DNA from: Pseudomonadota bacterium
GTDB lineage: Bacteria > Pseudomonadota > Gammaproteobacteria > Burkholderiales > Burkholderiaceae_B
Direction: 5' to 3'
NCBI GenBank assembly: GCA_023423975.1
Contig: JAFAEO010000083.1
Location: 1 to 64,000, forward strand
DNA: 64,000 bases
The position numbers were made by a program, and so were the translations under genes. Below the pieces are notes generated by a model. It saw only the letters and a list, made by a program, of their open reading frames with translations. It ran no database searches and was not told the DNA's origin. Of this stretch, positions 34,019 to 41,759 are shown piece by piece (position 1 is the first letter of the stretch; each line of letters opens with the position of its first letter).

Positions 34019-34738
34019 ATGAAACCAACCACGCCACTTGATCGCAGCCGCCAGGCAGCGCCGCAGCTTTACCAGTTGCTGCGCCGGAAAATCATTGCCC
34101 TGGAACTGGCGCCTGGCGCCCTGCTGTCACGCGCTGAACTGGCCGACAGCTATGGGGTCAGCCAGACACCGGTACGTGAAGCGTTACTGAAACTGGCGGC
34201 GGACATGCTGGTGGATATCTTTCCACAGGCTTCGACGCGCGTCAGCCTGATTGACGTTACCCTGGCCAGACAGGCACACTTTCTGCGGCAGTCCCTTGAA
34301 CTGGAACTGGTGCGGGAACTGGCCCAATCGCACGACGCGGGCCTGATCGGCTCATTGCAAGCGCTGGTGCAACAACAGGACGCCTTGCGGGCCGCCAGAG
34401 ATCTGAGTGCTTTCAGTCTGGCCGATACGCAATTTCACCGCATGCTTTATCAGGCAACAGGAAAAGACGCACTGTGGCATCTGGTGCACAGCAATAGCGG
34501 ACATCTGGACCGACTGCGCCGCCTGCATCTACCGGTTGCCGGTAAGCTGGAACGCATTGTCAGCGATCACCGACTGATTGCGCAGGCCATTTCCAACCAT
34601 GCGCCGGAGCTGGCGCAGCAACGCGTGCGCGAACACTTATCGGGAACGCTCGAATACGTAGAACAGATTTTGGATGCACATCCGCAGTGGATTCGCATGA
34701 ATGATGAAATCGTGACAAAACCAGCAGCAGCTTATTAA
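34019..34738 (+). CDS. GntR-family regulator with FCD domain
   Basis: This 239-residue regulator has an N-terminal winged HTH (about 15-75, 'LSRAELADSYGVSQTPVREALLKLAAD' pattern) and a C-terminal all-helical FCD ligand domain with conserved acidic and His residues ('DTQFHRMLYQATG' and 'DHRLIAQAI'). It lies 178 bp after the RraA-family gene on the same strand and probably controls the dehydratase operon with a sugar-acid effector. ATG at 34019. Confidence 0.9.
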   Translation: MKPTTPLDRSRQAAPQLYQLLRRKIIALELAPGALLSRAELADSYGVSQTPVREALLKLAADMLVDIFPQASTRVSLIDVTLARQAHFLRQSLELELVRELAQSHDAGLIGSLQALVQQQDALRAARDLSAFSLADTQFHRMLYQATGKDALWHLVHSNSGHLDRLRRLHLPVAGKLERIVSDHRLIAQAISNHAPELAQQRVREHLSGTLEYVEQILDAHPQWIRMNDEIVTKPAAAY

Positions 34739-34839
34739 CCAGGCAGGCGACAGCAACGTCAAACTGATCAATGCGAACGTCTTTGCATGCATTCACGTCA
34801 TGCCGAGTGATCTTTTAATTGGCAATTCTAATGTGCACC

Positions 34840-34868
34840 TTGACTGCGCACGGAAAATCGACCATAAT
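34840..34868 (+). promoter_or_regulatory. Sigma70 promoter of tRNA-Cys
   Basis: TTGACT (34840-34845) and CATAAT (34863-34868) with 17 bp spacing, ending 27 bp before the tRNA. Confidence 0.75.
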
Positions 34869-34895
34869 GCTTGACTCTTCGTTTGTTATTACTTA

Positions 34896-34969
34896 GGCGC
34901 AGTAGCAAAGCGGTTATGCAGCGGATTGCAAATCCGTCCAGAGCGGTTCGACTCCGCTCTGCGCCTCCA
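34896..34969 (+). tRNA. tRNA-Cys (GCA anticodon)
   Basis: A 74-nt cloverleaf with encoded CCA. GGCGCAG pairs with CTGCGCC in the acceptor stem, the anticodon loop ATTGCAA gives GCA, and the T-arm is GAGCGGTTCGACTCCGCTC. Confidence 0.95.
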
Positions 34970-35778
34970 ATATTTATGCGGTTTTCAGGGCAATTACAAA
35001 TATAAATCTGCTCCGCAAAAACGGGCTTGCTTGCGCAAAATCCCGGAATACTGGCTCTACTCCATAATCCGGGGTGGGCTTCACCAAAACTCTATTAGTC
35101 ACACCATTGCCGCCACGAATTTGAGCATGCTGGTCAGCGCGTGCATGAAACTGCGAGCAAACATCGCTGCGACAGCGCGAGTAATCCAAACCGCATTTTC
35201 CAAATCCAGGCCCCCAAACCAGAGGCTAGTAAAGCCCTTCCTTGCCCGCCCACTATCCGATTGTGGTGCAAACCCCACTTTATCAACCCGATTATTTTCA
35301 AATACTGGTTCCACCCTATTGATGTTTAATGTAATAAATTGTAGTATATTTTCACATGTTGTATAATTTATAAATATTAGAAATTTGCGGCCACGCTGAA
35401 TTAGCAGCCATGTTATTTACAGATATACAGCCATCTCATCAACTGTTATTTTTTTATACCCGTTGTTTATTTTCAGTTTTTTGCATCACCTGTTTATCAC
35501 AGGTGCGTGATTTATAGCAGCGCCATGCATATCGGCACCATTTTTTGCAGCTGGCTTTAATGGATGTGATCTACGCTCATGCTATCTGCCGGTTTGGGAT
35601 CACCGGTGCTAGCGAATCCAGCATTCAAGGTATTAATTTTAATAATCATCAGTCCTTGTTAAAGCGCCCCAGAACATTGGGCGCAGACAGTATCGGCACA
35701 GGCGAAAGCACAGACGGATCGAACAGTTAAACATATATAAGTTCGGCCGCGTCATGCAAATATTATTTGGAGATCATA
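34970..35778. other. AT-rich gene-poor stretch behind tRNA-Cys
   Basis: About 800 bases with no convincing gene and lower GC than its surroundings. Frames at 34926-35366 and 35545-35730 lack ribosome sites and family features. A hairpin with CACCTGT/ACAGGTG arms (35487-35505, 5-nt loop) is the only clear structure. The position behind a tRNA suggests a remnant of acquired DNA, but I see no integrase and no second tRNA-Cys end. Confidence 0.4.
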
Positions 35779-35868
35779 ATGAATCACGTTAAATCAGTGA
35801 GTGTCCTGTACGAACACGGGGTGCCCGGTGTCAAATTCCATTACGAAAATGGGGAACCCGCATATTGA
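35779..35868 (+). CDS. Candidate small protein, 29 aa (possible 5' part of a frameshifted gene)
   Basis: GGAG at 6 nt precedes the ATG. The product begins MNHVKSVSVLYEHGVPGVKF and ends after 29 residues at TGA in CATATTGAAC. A second frame of 40 codons begins at the overlapping TTG (35865). One extra T here would fuse the two into a 69-residue protein, so this is either a recent -1 frameshift or a coupled pair. Confidence 0.35.
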   Translation: MNHVKSVSVLYEHGVPGVKFHYENGEPAY

Positions 35869-35987
35869 ACGACGAACAGGCAATCAAATTCGTTAGTCTT
35901 GCGGAAAGTGAACGTCATCGCAGCGATATTGATTTCCTGGATATAAATCGCGTTCGCAAATATGTCGCTAATCAGTATTTTTATTGA
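35865..35987 (+). CDS. Candidate small protein, 40 aa, overlapping the preceding ORF
   Basis: The TTG start overlaps the TGA stop of the 29-codon ORF (TTGA). The product is charged and protein-like in composition, with a middle 'FVSLAESERHRSDIDFLDI', and ends in NQYFY. I do not recognise it. It may be the 3' part of one decayed small gene. Confidence 0.3.
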   Translation: MNDEQAIKFVSLAESERHRSDIDFLDINRVRKYVANQYFY

Positions 35988-36076
35988 GTCGGTAGCAACC
36001 ACCCGATCCCTGCAGTGCCCGAGATTAGACGATGACCTTGATGCGCGGGTATCATGGCGTTTTATCTGACGTATGA

Positions 36077-36940
36077 TTGAAAAGAGCCGTGAATCGCAAT
36101 AAATTTTTCAGCAGTATCACACAGCATGATTCAGTGCCTGCCGAGATTGCGGCACAGGTGGCAAGCGCCTGCACTCTGCTGTCACATCATTTAGGCGACA
36201 CGCTGCAAGCCATCCATATTTTTGGCTCAGCGGTGGATGGCGGACTCAAGCCGCAAAGCGACATAGATCTGCTTGTTACCGTCAATAAAGCGCTGACCAG
36301 ATCCGTCAGAGATGGCTTGATGATGAGCTTACAGTCCATTTCAGCCTGGCCTGTCGTTGACGGCATACGCCCATTGGAAGTGACCGTGATCCGGCACGCT
36401 GCTGTCGTCCCCTGGCGCTACCCGCCAGAGCGTGAATGCCAGTACGGCGAATGGCTGCGCGACGAATTGGCTGCGGGCCGGATTCAGGGCGCTTGCACAG
36501 ACCATGATCTTGCCATTCTCATCACCAAGGCACGGGCTCACAGCATTTGCCTGCGGGGTGCCCCTGCGGCTGATTTGTTCGAGCCGGTGCCATGGCACGA
36601 TCTGCTCCACGCGTTCAGGGACACCATTGAGCAATGGCAGGTGCCGGCTGATTGGCAGGGAGATGAGCGCAATATGGTGCTGGCCCTCGCCCGCATCTGG
36701 TTTAGTCTGGCAACGGGCGGTTTTGCATCAAAAGCGCAGGCTGCGCAATGGGTGCAGAACCGGCTACCGGCGCAACACCAGCCGGTGCTGCAAAGCGCCA
36801 TGGCTTCCTATTTGGGCCAGGGTGTTGATGATCTGGCCGATGACCGCTTGCGGGTCGCTGACTATGTGCACTTCGTGAAAGCAACGATCAACGCTTTGGA
36901 TCTGTTCTCCCCGGGCAGTGAGCAACCCGGGGCTGAATGA
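36077..36940 (+). CDS. aadA: AadA-type aminoglycoside 3''-nucleotidyltransferase
   Basis: This 287-residue enzyme is similar along its length to AadA/ANT(3'')-I, which adenylylates streptomycin and spectinomycin. The nucleotidyltransferase motif is 'FGSAVDGGLKPQSDIDLLV' (about residue 49), with metal-binding Asp residues. The expected catalytic Glu is in RPLEVTVI, and the substrate-binding segment is 'GDERNMVLALARIWFS'. 'PWRYPPERECQYGEWLRDE' and 'NRLPAQHQPVLQ' are further AadA hallmarks. I see no integron integrase, attC or other resistance genes around it, so it looks like a chromosomal copy. The start (TTG 36077 or GTG 36089) is uncertain. It follows an AT-rich sparse stretch. Confidence 0.88.
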   Translation: MKRAVNRNKFFSSITQHDSVPAEIAAQVASACTLLSHHLGDTLQAIHIFGSAVDGGLKPQSDIDLLVTVNKALTRSVRDGLMMSLQSISAWPVVDGIRPLEVTVIRHAAVVPWRYPPERECQYGEWLRDELAAGRIQGACTDHDLAILITKARAHSICLRGAPAADLFEPVPWHDLLHAFRDTIEQWQVPADWQGDERNMVLALARIWFSLATGGFASKAQAAQWVQNRLPAQHQPVLQSAMASYLGQGVDDLADDRLRVADYVHFVKATINALDLFSPGSEQPGAE

Positions 36941-37210
36941 AATTGCATCAGGCGATCGTATCCAGCCGTTATTTGCGTACTCCGCGCTCAGGCAATGGCA
37001 GTTTTCACCAGCAGCGTGATATGCCCTAGGGCTGTCACGCTTGCATCTCGCAAGATCAGGTAAACCAAAAAATGCAAAACGGGTACACCCGGCAGGATAA
37101 CTGACGCTCCCGAATAAATATTTTTCCGCAACTGCATCCGATTGGCTGTTTGCTTCGTATATGTTTATGTGAGGTGATGTCACCCATACAATGAATGCAA
37201 GGAAATCGTC

Positions 37211-37762
37211 ATGAAAAAACTTATTCGCTCACTCGTGCTGACATCGATGTTAACTGGCATGACCATCGCAGGCGCTGCAACCATTAACGTCGGTGGCTCG
37301 CCTATGCTGGCACAAAAAAATATTGTGGAAAACGCGATGAACTCAAAAGACCATACCACACTGGTCGCAGCCGTAAAAGCAGCAGGACTGGTGCAGACAC
37401 TCCAGGCAAAAGGACCCTATACTGTATTTGCGCCAACCAATGCCGCTTTCAATGCCTTGCCGGCTGGCACCGTCGAGACCTTGCTTAAGCCGGAGCACAA
37501 GCAGAAACTGACCGCAGTGCTTACGTACCATGTTGTTGCAGGTAAATATACCAAAAACGATCTGGAAAAGATCATCAAAAAAGACGGCGGCAAAGCCATG
37601 CTTAAGACGGTCCAGGGGGGTACGTTGTGGCTGATGATGAATGGTCCGCAGAATATACAGATCAAGGATGAAACCGGGGCAATGGCCAACATCAGCACCT
37701 ACGATGTCATGCAGTCAAATGGCGTCATCAATGTCATCGACACTGTACTGATGCCCAAATAA
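37211..37762 (+). CDS. Exported fasciclin-domain protein
   Basis: The 183-residue product has a Sec signal (about residues 1-22) and one fasciclin (FAS1) domain. The H1 region is 'GPYTVFAPTNAAFNALPAGT' (about residue 77), the YH motif is in LTYHVVAGKYT, and the C-terminal H2-like strand is 'NGVINVIDTVLMPK'. FAS1 domains mediate adhesion or ligand binding at the cell surface. ECF sigma and anti-sigma genes follow (249 nt gap), matching the SigK-RskA-fasciclin link known from mycobacteria (MPT70/MPT83), so this may be a target of that sigma factor. Confidence 0.9.
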   Translation: MKKLIRSLVLTSMLTGMTIAGAATINVGGSPMLAQKNIVENAMNSKDHTTLVAAVKAAGLVQTLQAKGPYTVFAPTNAAFNALPAGTVETLLKPEHKQKLTAVLTYHVVAGKYTKNDLEKIIKKDGGKAMLKTVQGGTLWLMMNGPQNIQIKDETGAMANISTYDVMQSNGVINVIDTVLMPK

Positions 37763-38010
37763 CGATTGAGTCAGGAGCATACGCACAGATGCAAGTCTGG
37801 CCGACACAACGGACAATGACCGGCTGATGCCATGCGCTCTATCAGACGGTTCTTCTCCGGCGTCAGGCACGACAGATTCACTATGTATGCCTGCCCGACA
37901 CTTGTAAATCCGCTATATCGAAGTAAGCAGAGCTTATTGAAAATGCATTGACGGCAATTGGAATTTCATGTGACTATGAGAATCAAGCCGATAGGAAGGT
38001 AAGCACCCAG

Positions 38011-38565
38011 ATGGCGCAACACAGCGATACCGAGCATCTTGATCTTCTTCTGGCAGTCGCCCGCAAGGACCGACAGGCATTTGAAATCCTGTACTTGCGC
38101 GTGTCACCGCGCCTGTATGCGGTTGCCCTGCGCATGCTGAAGCGACCCGAGCTGGCCGAGGAACTATTACAAGATGTGTTTATTACCGTCTGGAATCAGG
38201 CAGGTAATTACAATAGCCAATTCAGTGCACCACTAACATGGATGACCAACATTGTCCGCAATCGCGCTATTGATCGCCTCCGAGTAATGGAGCCGGCCAG
38301 CGCCGAGTCTGGCGATGACGATCTGGCACTATTGCAGGATACCGACCCGGGCCCGGCTGCCCGCTACGAACAAGTCAGATCATCAAAAAGACTGGATGAC
38401 TGCATGAAGCAACTATCGGCCGAACAGCGCCAGAGCATTTTTCTTGCCTACTACCATAGTCTGTCTCATGCTGCGATTGCGAAACAAATAGCACAACCTT
38501 TAGGAACGACAAAAAGCTGGATCAGACGAGGCCTTGCCCAGTTAAAAGGGTGTTTGCAATTATGA
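38011..38565 (+). CDS. ECF sigma factor, SigK-like
   Basis: This 184-residue sigma70-family ECF factor has region 2 at about residues 20-90 ('AFEILYLRVSPRLYAVALRM' and 'LLQDVFITVWNQ', then 'PLTWMTNIVRNRAIDRLR') and region 4 at about 130-180 ('RQSIFLAYYHSLSHAAIAKQ'). It is followed by an RskA-type anti-sigma gene with a 4-nt overlap, the usual SigK arrangement. I chose ATG 38011, downstream of AGGAAGG; the frame is open back to 37948. Confidence 0.85.
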   Translation: MAQHSDTEHLDLLLAVARKDRQAFEILYLRVSPRLYAVALRMLKRPELAEELLQDVFITVWNQAGNYNSQFSAPLTWMTNIVRNRAIDRLRVMEPASAESGDDDLALLQDTDPGPAARYEQVRSSKRLDDCMKQLSAEQRQSIFLAYYHSLSHAAIAKQIAQPLGTTKSWIRRGLAQLKGCLQL

Positions 38566-39341
38566 ACGAACTAAAACCCAGGGATCTTCTGGCCGCAGAA
38601 TACGTGCTGGGCACCTTGCGCGGCGGCGCGCGCCGCCGTTTTGAACGCCGCCTGCAGCAAGAGCCCATGCTGGTCCGGGAAGTGGCAGGCTGGCAGCAAG
38701 CCTTTGCACAACTGGATCTGCACGATACACCGATCCAGCCGCCCGAGCGTGTCTGGCAAGCAATCAGCACGCGTATCCCGCCCGGGATAGATGATCGCAC
38801 CCAGGCTGAAACCGGCGCTGCCAATCACGATCAGTATGCAACTGACCTCAAGAGATCGGAGCCAGTTCGCATCCCTGCGTACCGCAGAGCAGGTCTATGG
38901 CAATTGACATCAGCAGCCCTGGCTGCGTGTCTGGTTGCGGCCCTGCTTTGGCCCGCTTCGACGGTCCATAGAGACGTGCCCTCAGCGGTTCAGCCCATCG
39001 CAGTGCTGTCTCCCACCTCGCCCGATTCAGCAGCCCATCTGATCGCTGGCTACGATGCACACCAGCGAACATTGGTTTTCACGCCGCTGAACGTAGTGGC
39101 GCCAGATTCTCAACACAGTCTGCAGTTGTGGCGAATAGGTGCCGACAAAAAACCTGTTTCGCTGGGTCTGTTGAATCGATCAGGCACGACGCAGGTCAGC
39201 GCAGAGCAACTGCCGGCGCTCGAAGGGATTACGCTTGCCGTCAGTCTTGAACCGGCGGCAGGTTCACCAACCGGCCAGCCTACCGGACGCGTGCTATATG
39301 CGGGGGTCGTTACCATCGCTTTAAATGAATTCGAAAAATAA
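38562..39341 (+). CDS. RskA-type anti-sigma factor
   Basis: This 259-residue single-pass membrane protein has a cytoplasmic N-terminal zinc-less anti-sigma region ('LLAAEYVLGTLRGGARRRFE'), one membrane segment at about residues 111-128 and a periplasmic RskA domain ending in a beta-rich region ('HQRTLVFTPLNVV' and 'SLQLWRIG'). It would bind and silence the SigK-like factor, perhaps released by redox or proteolysis as for mycobacterial RskA. The ATG overlaps the sigma stop by 4 nt (ATGA). Confidence 0.87.
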   Translation: MNELKPRDLLAAEYVLGTLRGGARRRFERRLQQEPMLVREVAGWQQAFAQLDLHDTPIQPPERVWQAISTRIPPGIDDRTQAETGAANHDQYATDLKRSEPVRIPAYRRAGLWQLTSAALAACLVAALLWPASTVHRDVPSAVQPIAVLSPTSPDSAAHLIAGYDAHQRTLVFTPLNVVAPDSQHSLQLWRIGADKKPVSLGLLNRSGTTQVSAEQLPALEGITLAVSLEPAAGSPTGQPTGRVLYAGVVTIALNEFEK

Positions 39342-39527
39342 GTATATAGTATGATTTTATTTCGAATGCCATTACAGTGGGCGCCGACCCTGTCAGCAGC
39401 AAGGTTACCTTAGCAACGCCACCACAAGCATCCTTAAAATAGTGGATGACGCCATTTGGCTTTTATCGGCTTGCGGCGTAAGATAATCTTTTCATATTCA
39501 ATATCGTCACCAGGCGATTATTTCATC

Positions 39528-40754
39528 ATGGCCTCGAATCCTTCAACGCTTCCCTCCCCTGCGCGATCGCAGATCAACCTGATTCCCGCCGCAGTATCGG
39601 CCGCCCTGATTGTGCTGGGTGTTATCTATCTGAATGGCGCAGTCAGTGGCCGACAGGCCGCGTTGTGGATCGTGGGCATCCTGCTGGGTGCCACGCTGTA
39701 TCACAGTGCCTTTGGTTTCACATCGTCCTGGCGCGTATTTATTTCAGATCGGCGCGGCGCCGGACTGCGCGCGCAGATGCTGATGCTGGCGTTCGGCTGC
39801 CTGCTGTTTTTTCCCGTGCTGGGCAACGGCACCTTGTGGGGACAAACCGTTAGCGGTTTTGTTAGTCCCGTCGGCACCTCAGTATTGGTTGGTGCCTTCA
39901 TTTTCGGGATCGGCATGCAAATGGGCGGCGGTTGCGCCTCCGGCACGCTTTATACCGTTGGCGGTGGCAGTACGCGCATGATTATTACGCTGGTCGGTTT
40001 CATTATCGGCTCGGTTGTCGGCGCGGCCCACCTGCCCTGGTGGGCCAGCCAGCCATCGTTCGCACCGTATTCCATCGTGCAAGAATGGGGGGCTCCTACT
40101 GCGTTGATCAGCAGCTTCGTATTGTTTCTGGGTATTGCCCTGTTCACCGTCTGGGCTGAAAAGCGCCGCCACGGGACGTTGATTTCTTCTGCCGTTAGCG
40201 CCGGTAAAGCCGGCGGCTGGGGCCGGCTACTTTCCGGTCCGTGGCCGCTGGTAATCGGCTCCATTGTGCTGGTCCTGCTCAACTTTGCCACACTGGCATT
40301 GGCGGGACGCCCTTGGGGCATTACCTCAGCCTTTGCCTTGTGGGGCTCGAAAATATTGATGGCCGTTGGCTATGACGTCAGCAGTTGGGGCTTCTGGCAA
40401 GGACCGGCGGCAGCTTCGCTGACTGCCCCGGTGCGCAATGACATTACCAGCGTCATGGATATCGGAATCATCCTGGGTGCATTGCTGGCGGCCAGTCTGG
40501 CTGGAAAATTCGCCCCGGTCTGGAAATTGCCCGCACGCTCTGTGCTGGCTGCGATCATTGGCGGCCTGCTATTGGGCTATGGCGCACGCCTGGCTTTCGG
40601 TTGCAATATCGGCGCCTATTTCAGCGGCATTCTCTCCGGCAGCCTGCATGGCTGGCTGTGGTTGATTGCCGCCTTCGCCGGCAATGTGATTGGCACAAAA
40701 ATACGTCCCTTTTTCGGTCTCTCGGTAGAGAAAACATCGCAAACAGCGTGTTAA
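39528..40754 (+). CDS. YeeE/YedE-family sulfur (thiosulfate) transporter
   Basis: This 408-residue inner-membrane protein has about ten hydrophobic segments and two halves. Conserved Cys-containing motifs are GGGCASGTLYTVGGG (about residue 140) and FGCNIGAYFSG (about residue 360). Both match the YeeE/YedE family, whose characterised member TsuA imports thiosulfate. The ATG at 39528 has a weak ribosome site. A terminator follows at 40814. Confidence 0.9.
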   Translation: MASNPSTLPSPARSQINLIPAAVSAALIVLGVIYLNGAVSGRQAALWIVGILLGATLYHSAFGFTSSWRVFISDRRGAGLRAQMLMLAFGCLLFFPVLGNGTLWGQTVSGFVSPVGTSVLVGAFIFGIGMQMGGGCASGTLYTVGGGSTRMIITLVGFIIGSVVGAAHLPWWASQPSFAPYSIVQEWGAPTALISSFVLFLGIALFTVWAEKRRHGTLISSAVSAGKAGGWGRLLSGPWPLVIGSIVLVLLNFATLALAGRPWGITSAFALWGSKILMAVGYDVSSWGFWQGPAAASLTAPVRNDITSVMDIGIILGALLAASLAGKFAPVWKLPARSVLAAIIGGLLLGYGARLAFGCNIGAYFSGILSGSLHGWLWLIAAFAGNVIGTKIRPFFGLSVEKTSQTAC

Positions 40755-40813
40755 TGGAAACTGTATGATTTACGTTAGACCGACGTGAATACTTAACAAA
40801 AATCCACAATCAC

Positions 40814-40849
40814 AAAGACGTGACAATGTTAGAATTGTTACGTCTTTTT
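40814..40849 (+). terminator. Intrinsic terminator after the YeeE/YedE gene
   Basis: AAAGACGTGACAAT and ATTGTTACGTCTTT form a 14-bp stem with one mismatch, followed by a T-run. It is AT-rich but well formed. Confidence 0.75.
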
Positions 40850-41023
40850 CATTTTAAGGCAGGGCATGCGGAATCTTTGATGCGGGGTTCTTTGATGCGG
40901 AATCCTTTATGCCAGTTTCCCGTGTAAAAAGAACCTATCTACTGTGTCGGTAACAGCCATTAGCAAAGTTCAAAACTAGCCGCTGGTATGGGATGAACAA
41001 ACCGACTTTTCAAGGCATACAAA

Positions 41024-41524
41024 ATGAACTCCATTTCTTCATTACTTGTCTTATGTTGCCTGATACTTCCGGTTGCCGCATGTACCCCATTCTCTGGTGC
41101 AGGCGCCAATTCACAGACCGGTGTTTCCGGAACATTACAGCCCAAACCCGACCCATTTACCGCAGGTGACTCATCGGCCGGCAGCATCAGCCCACCCGCT
41201 TCGGCATTCACCGCATTTGGCAGCAAACCTGTCGCCTGGCGCGCCATCATTGACGGCCCCTTGCTGCAGATAGAGCGATCTGCGACCGAACTGATCACTC
41301 TCACGGCCGAACGGTATGACTACAAAGGCGGCATCAACGTCGTCGCGACGGACTATTCCGTTAAACCGCAACACAGACGTCGCAAAAACAATGTCAATCT
41401 GACCATCAACAAAACACCCTGTACAAACACCCGCAGTACCTATGACCTGAGCGCTATACTTTTTTATAAGAACAAAAAATATACCGGTTGCGCGGTCGCC
41501 GGCGCTCCTGTCACAGAACAGTGA
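41024..41524 (+). CDS. Lipoprotein of unknown function
   Basis: The 166-residue product has a hydrophobic signal and a lipobox ending VAAC at about residue 20, so it is expected to be a lipoprotein. A Gly/Ser/Pro-rich linker of about 35 residues leads to a domain of about 100 residues rich in beta-prone residues, with two Cys about 22 residues apart (KTPC, TGC) that may form a disulfide. The pattern 'WRAIIDGPLLQIE' followed by a Tyr/Asp-rich strand resembles small lipoproteins of the MliC/COG3650 kind, but I cannot assign it. It is monocistronic. Confidence 0.75.
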   Translation: MNSISSLLVLCCLILPVAACTPFSGAGANSQTGVSGTLQPKPDPFTAGDSSAGSISPPASAFTAFGSKPVAWRAIIDGPLLQIERSATELITLTAERYDYKGGINVVATDYSVKPQHRRRKNNVNLTINKTPCTNTRSTYDLSAILFYKNKKYTGCAVAGAPVTEQ

Positions 41525-41759
41525 CACGCCGCAATGCAGCAGGCAATGGCACTAGATTCTCGCCCGTGCCTTCAGCCCCAGTTGTTGCTGAAAACACCGA
41601 AGCCGGACAATGAATCCGGCTTCGCTCTATTGCTGATTGATGACTTCGCCTTGATGTGCACTACTGCCAGACTTCGTGTCCGGACTTAAAAGGCGTCCCC
41701 CGGCCCGCATGCAGATTTATCACAAACACATCTGTAATAAGCATGAGCTCACCCAGTGA

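Noticed and set aside
34926..35366. 146-codon frame overlapping tRNA-Cys
   Set aside because: It starts inside the tRNA and has no start signal or family features.
36941..37100. Possible attC site behind aadA
   Set aside because: I looked for the core-site inverted repeats of an integron cassette and saw none.
34970..37100. A second tRNA-bounded island behind tRNA-Cys
   Set aside because: AT-rich sparse DNA is suggestive, but no repeated tRNA-Cys 3' end or integrase was found.
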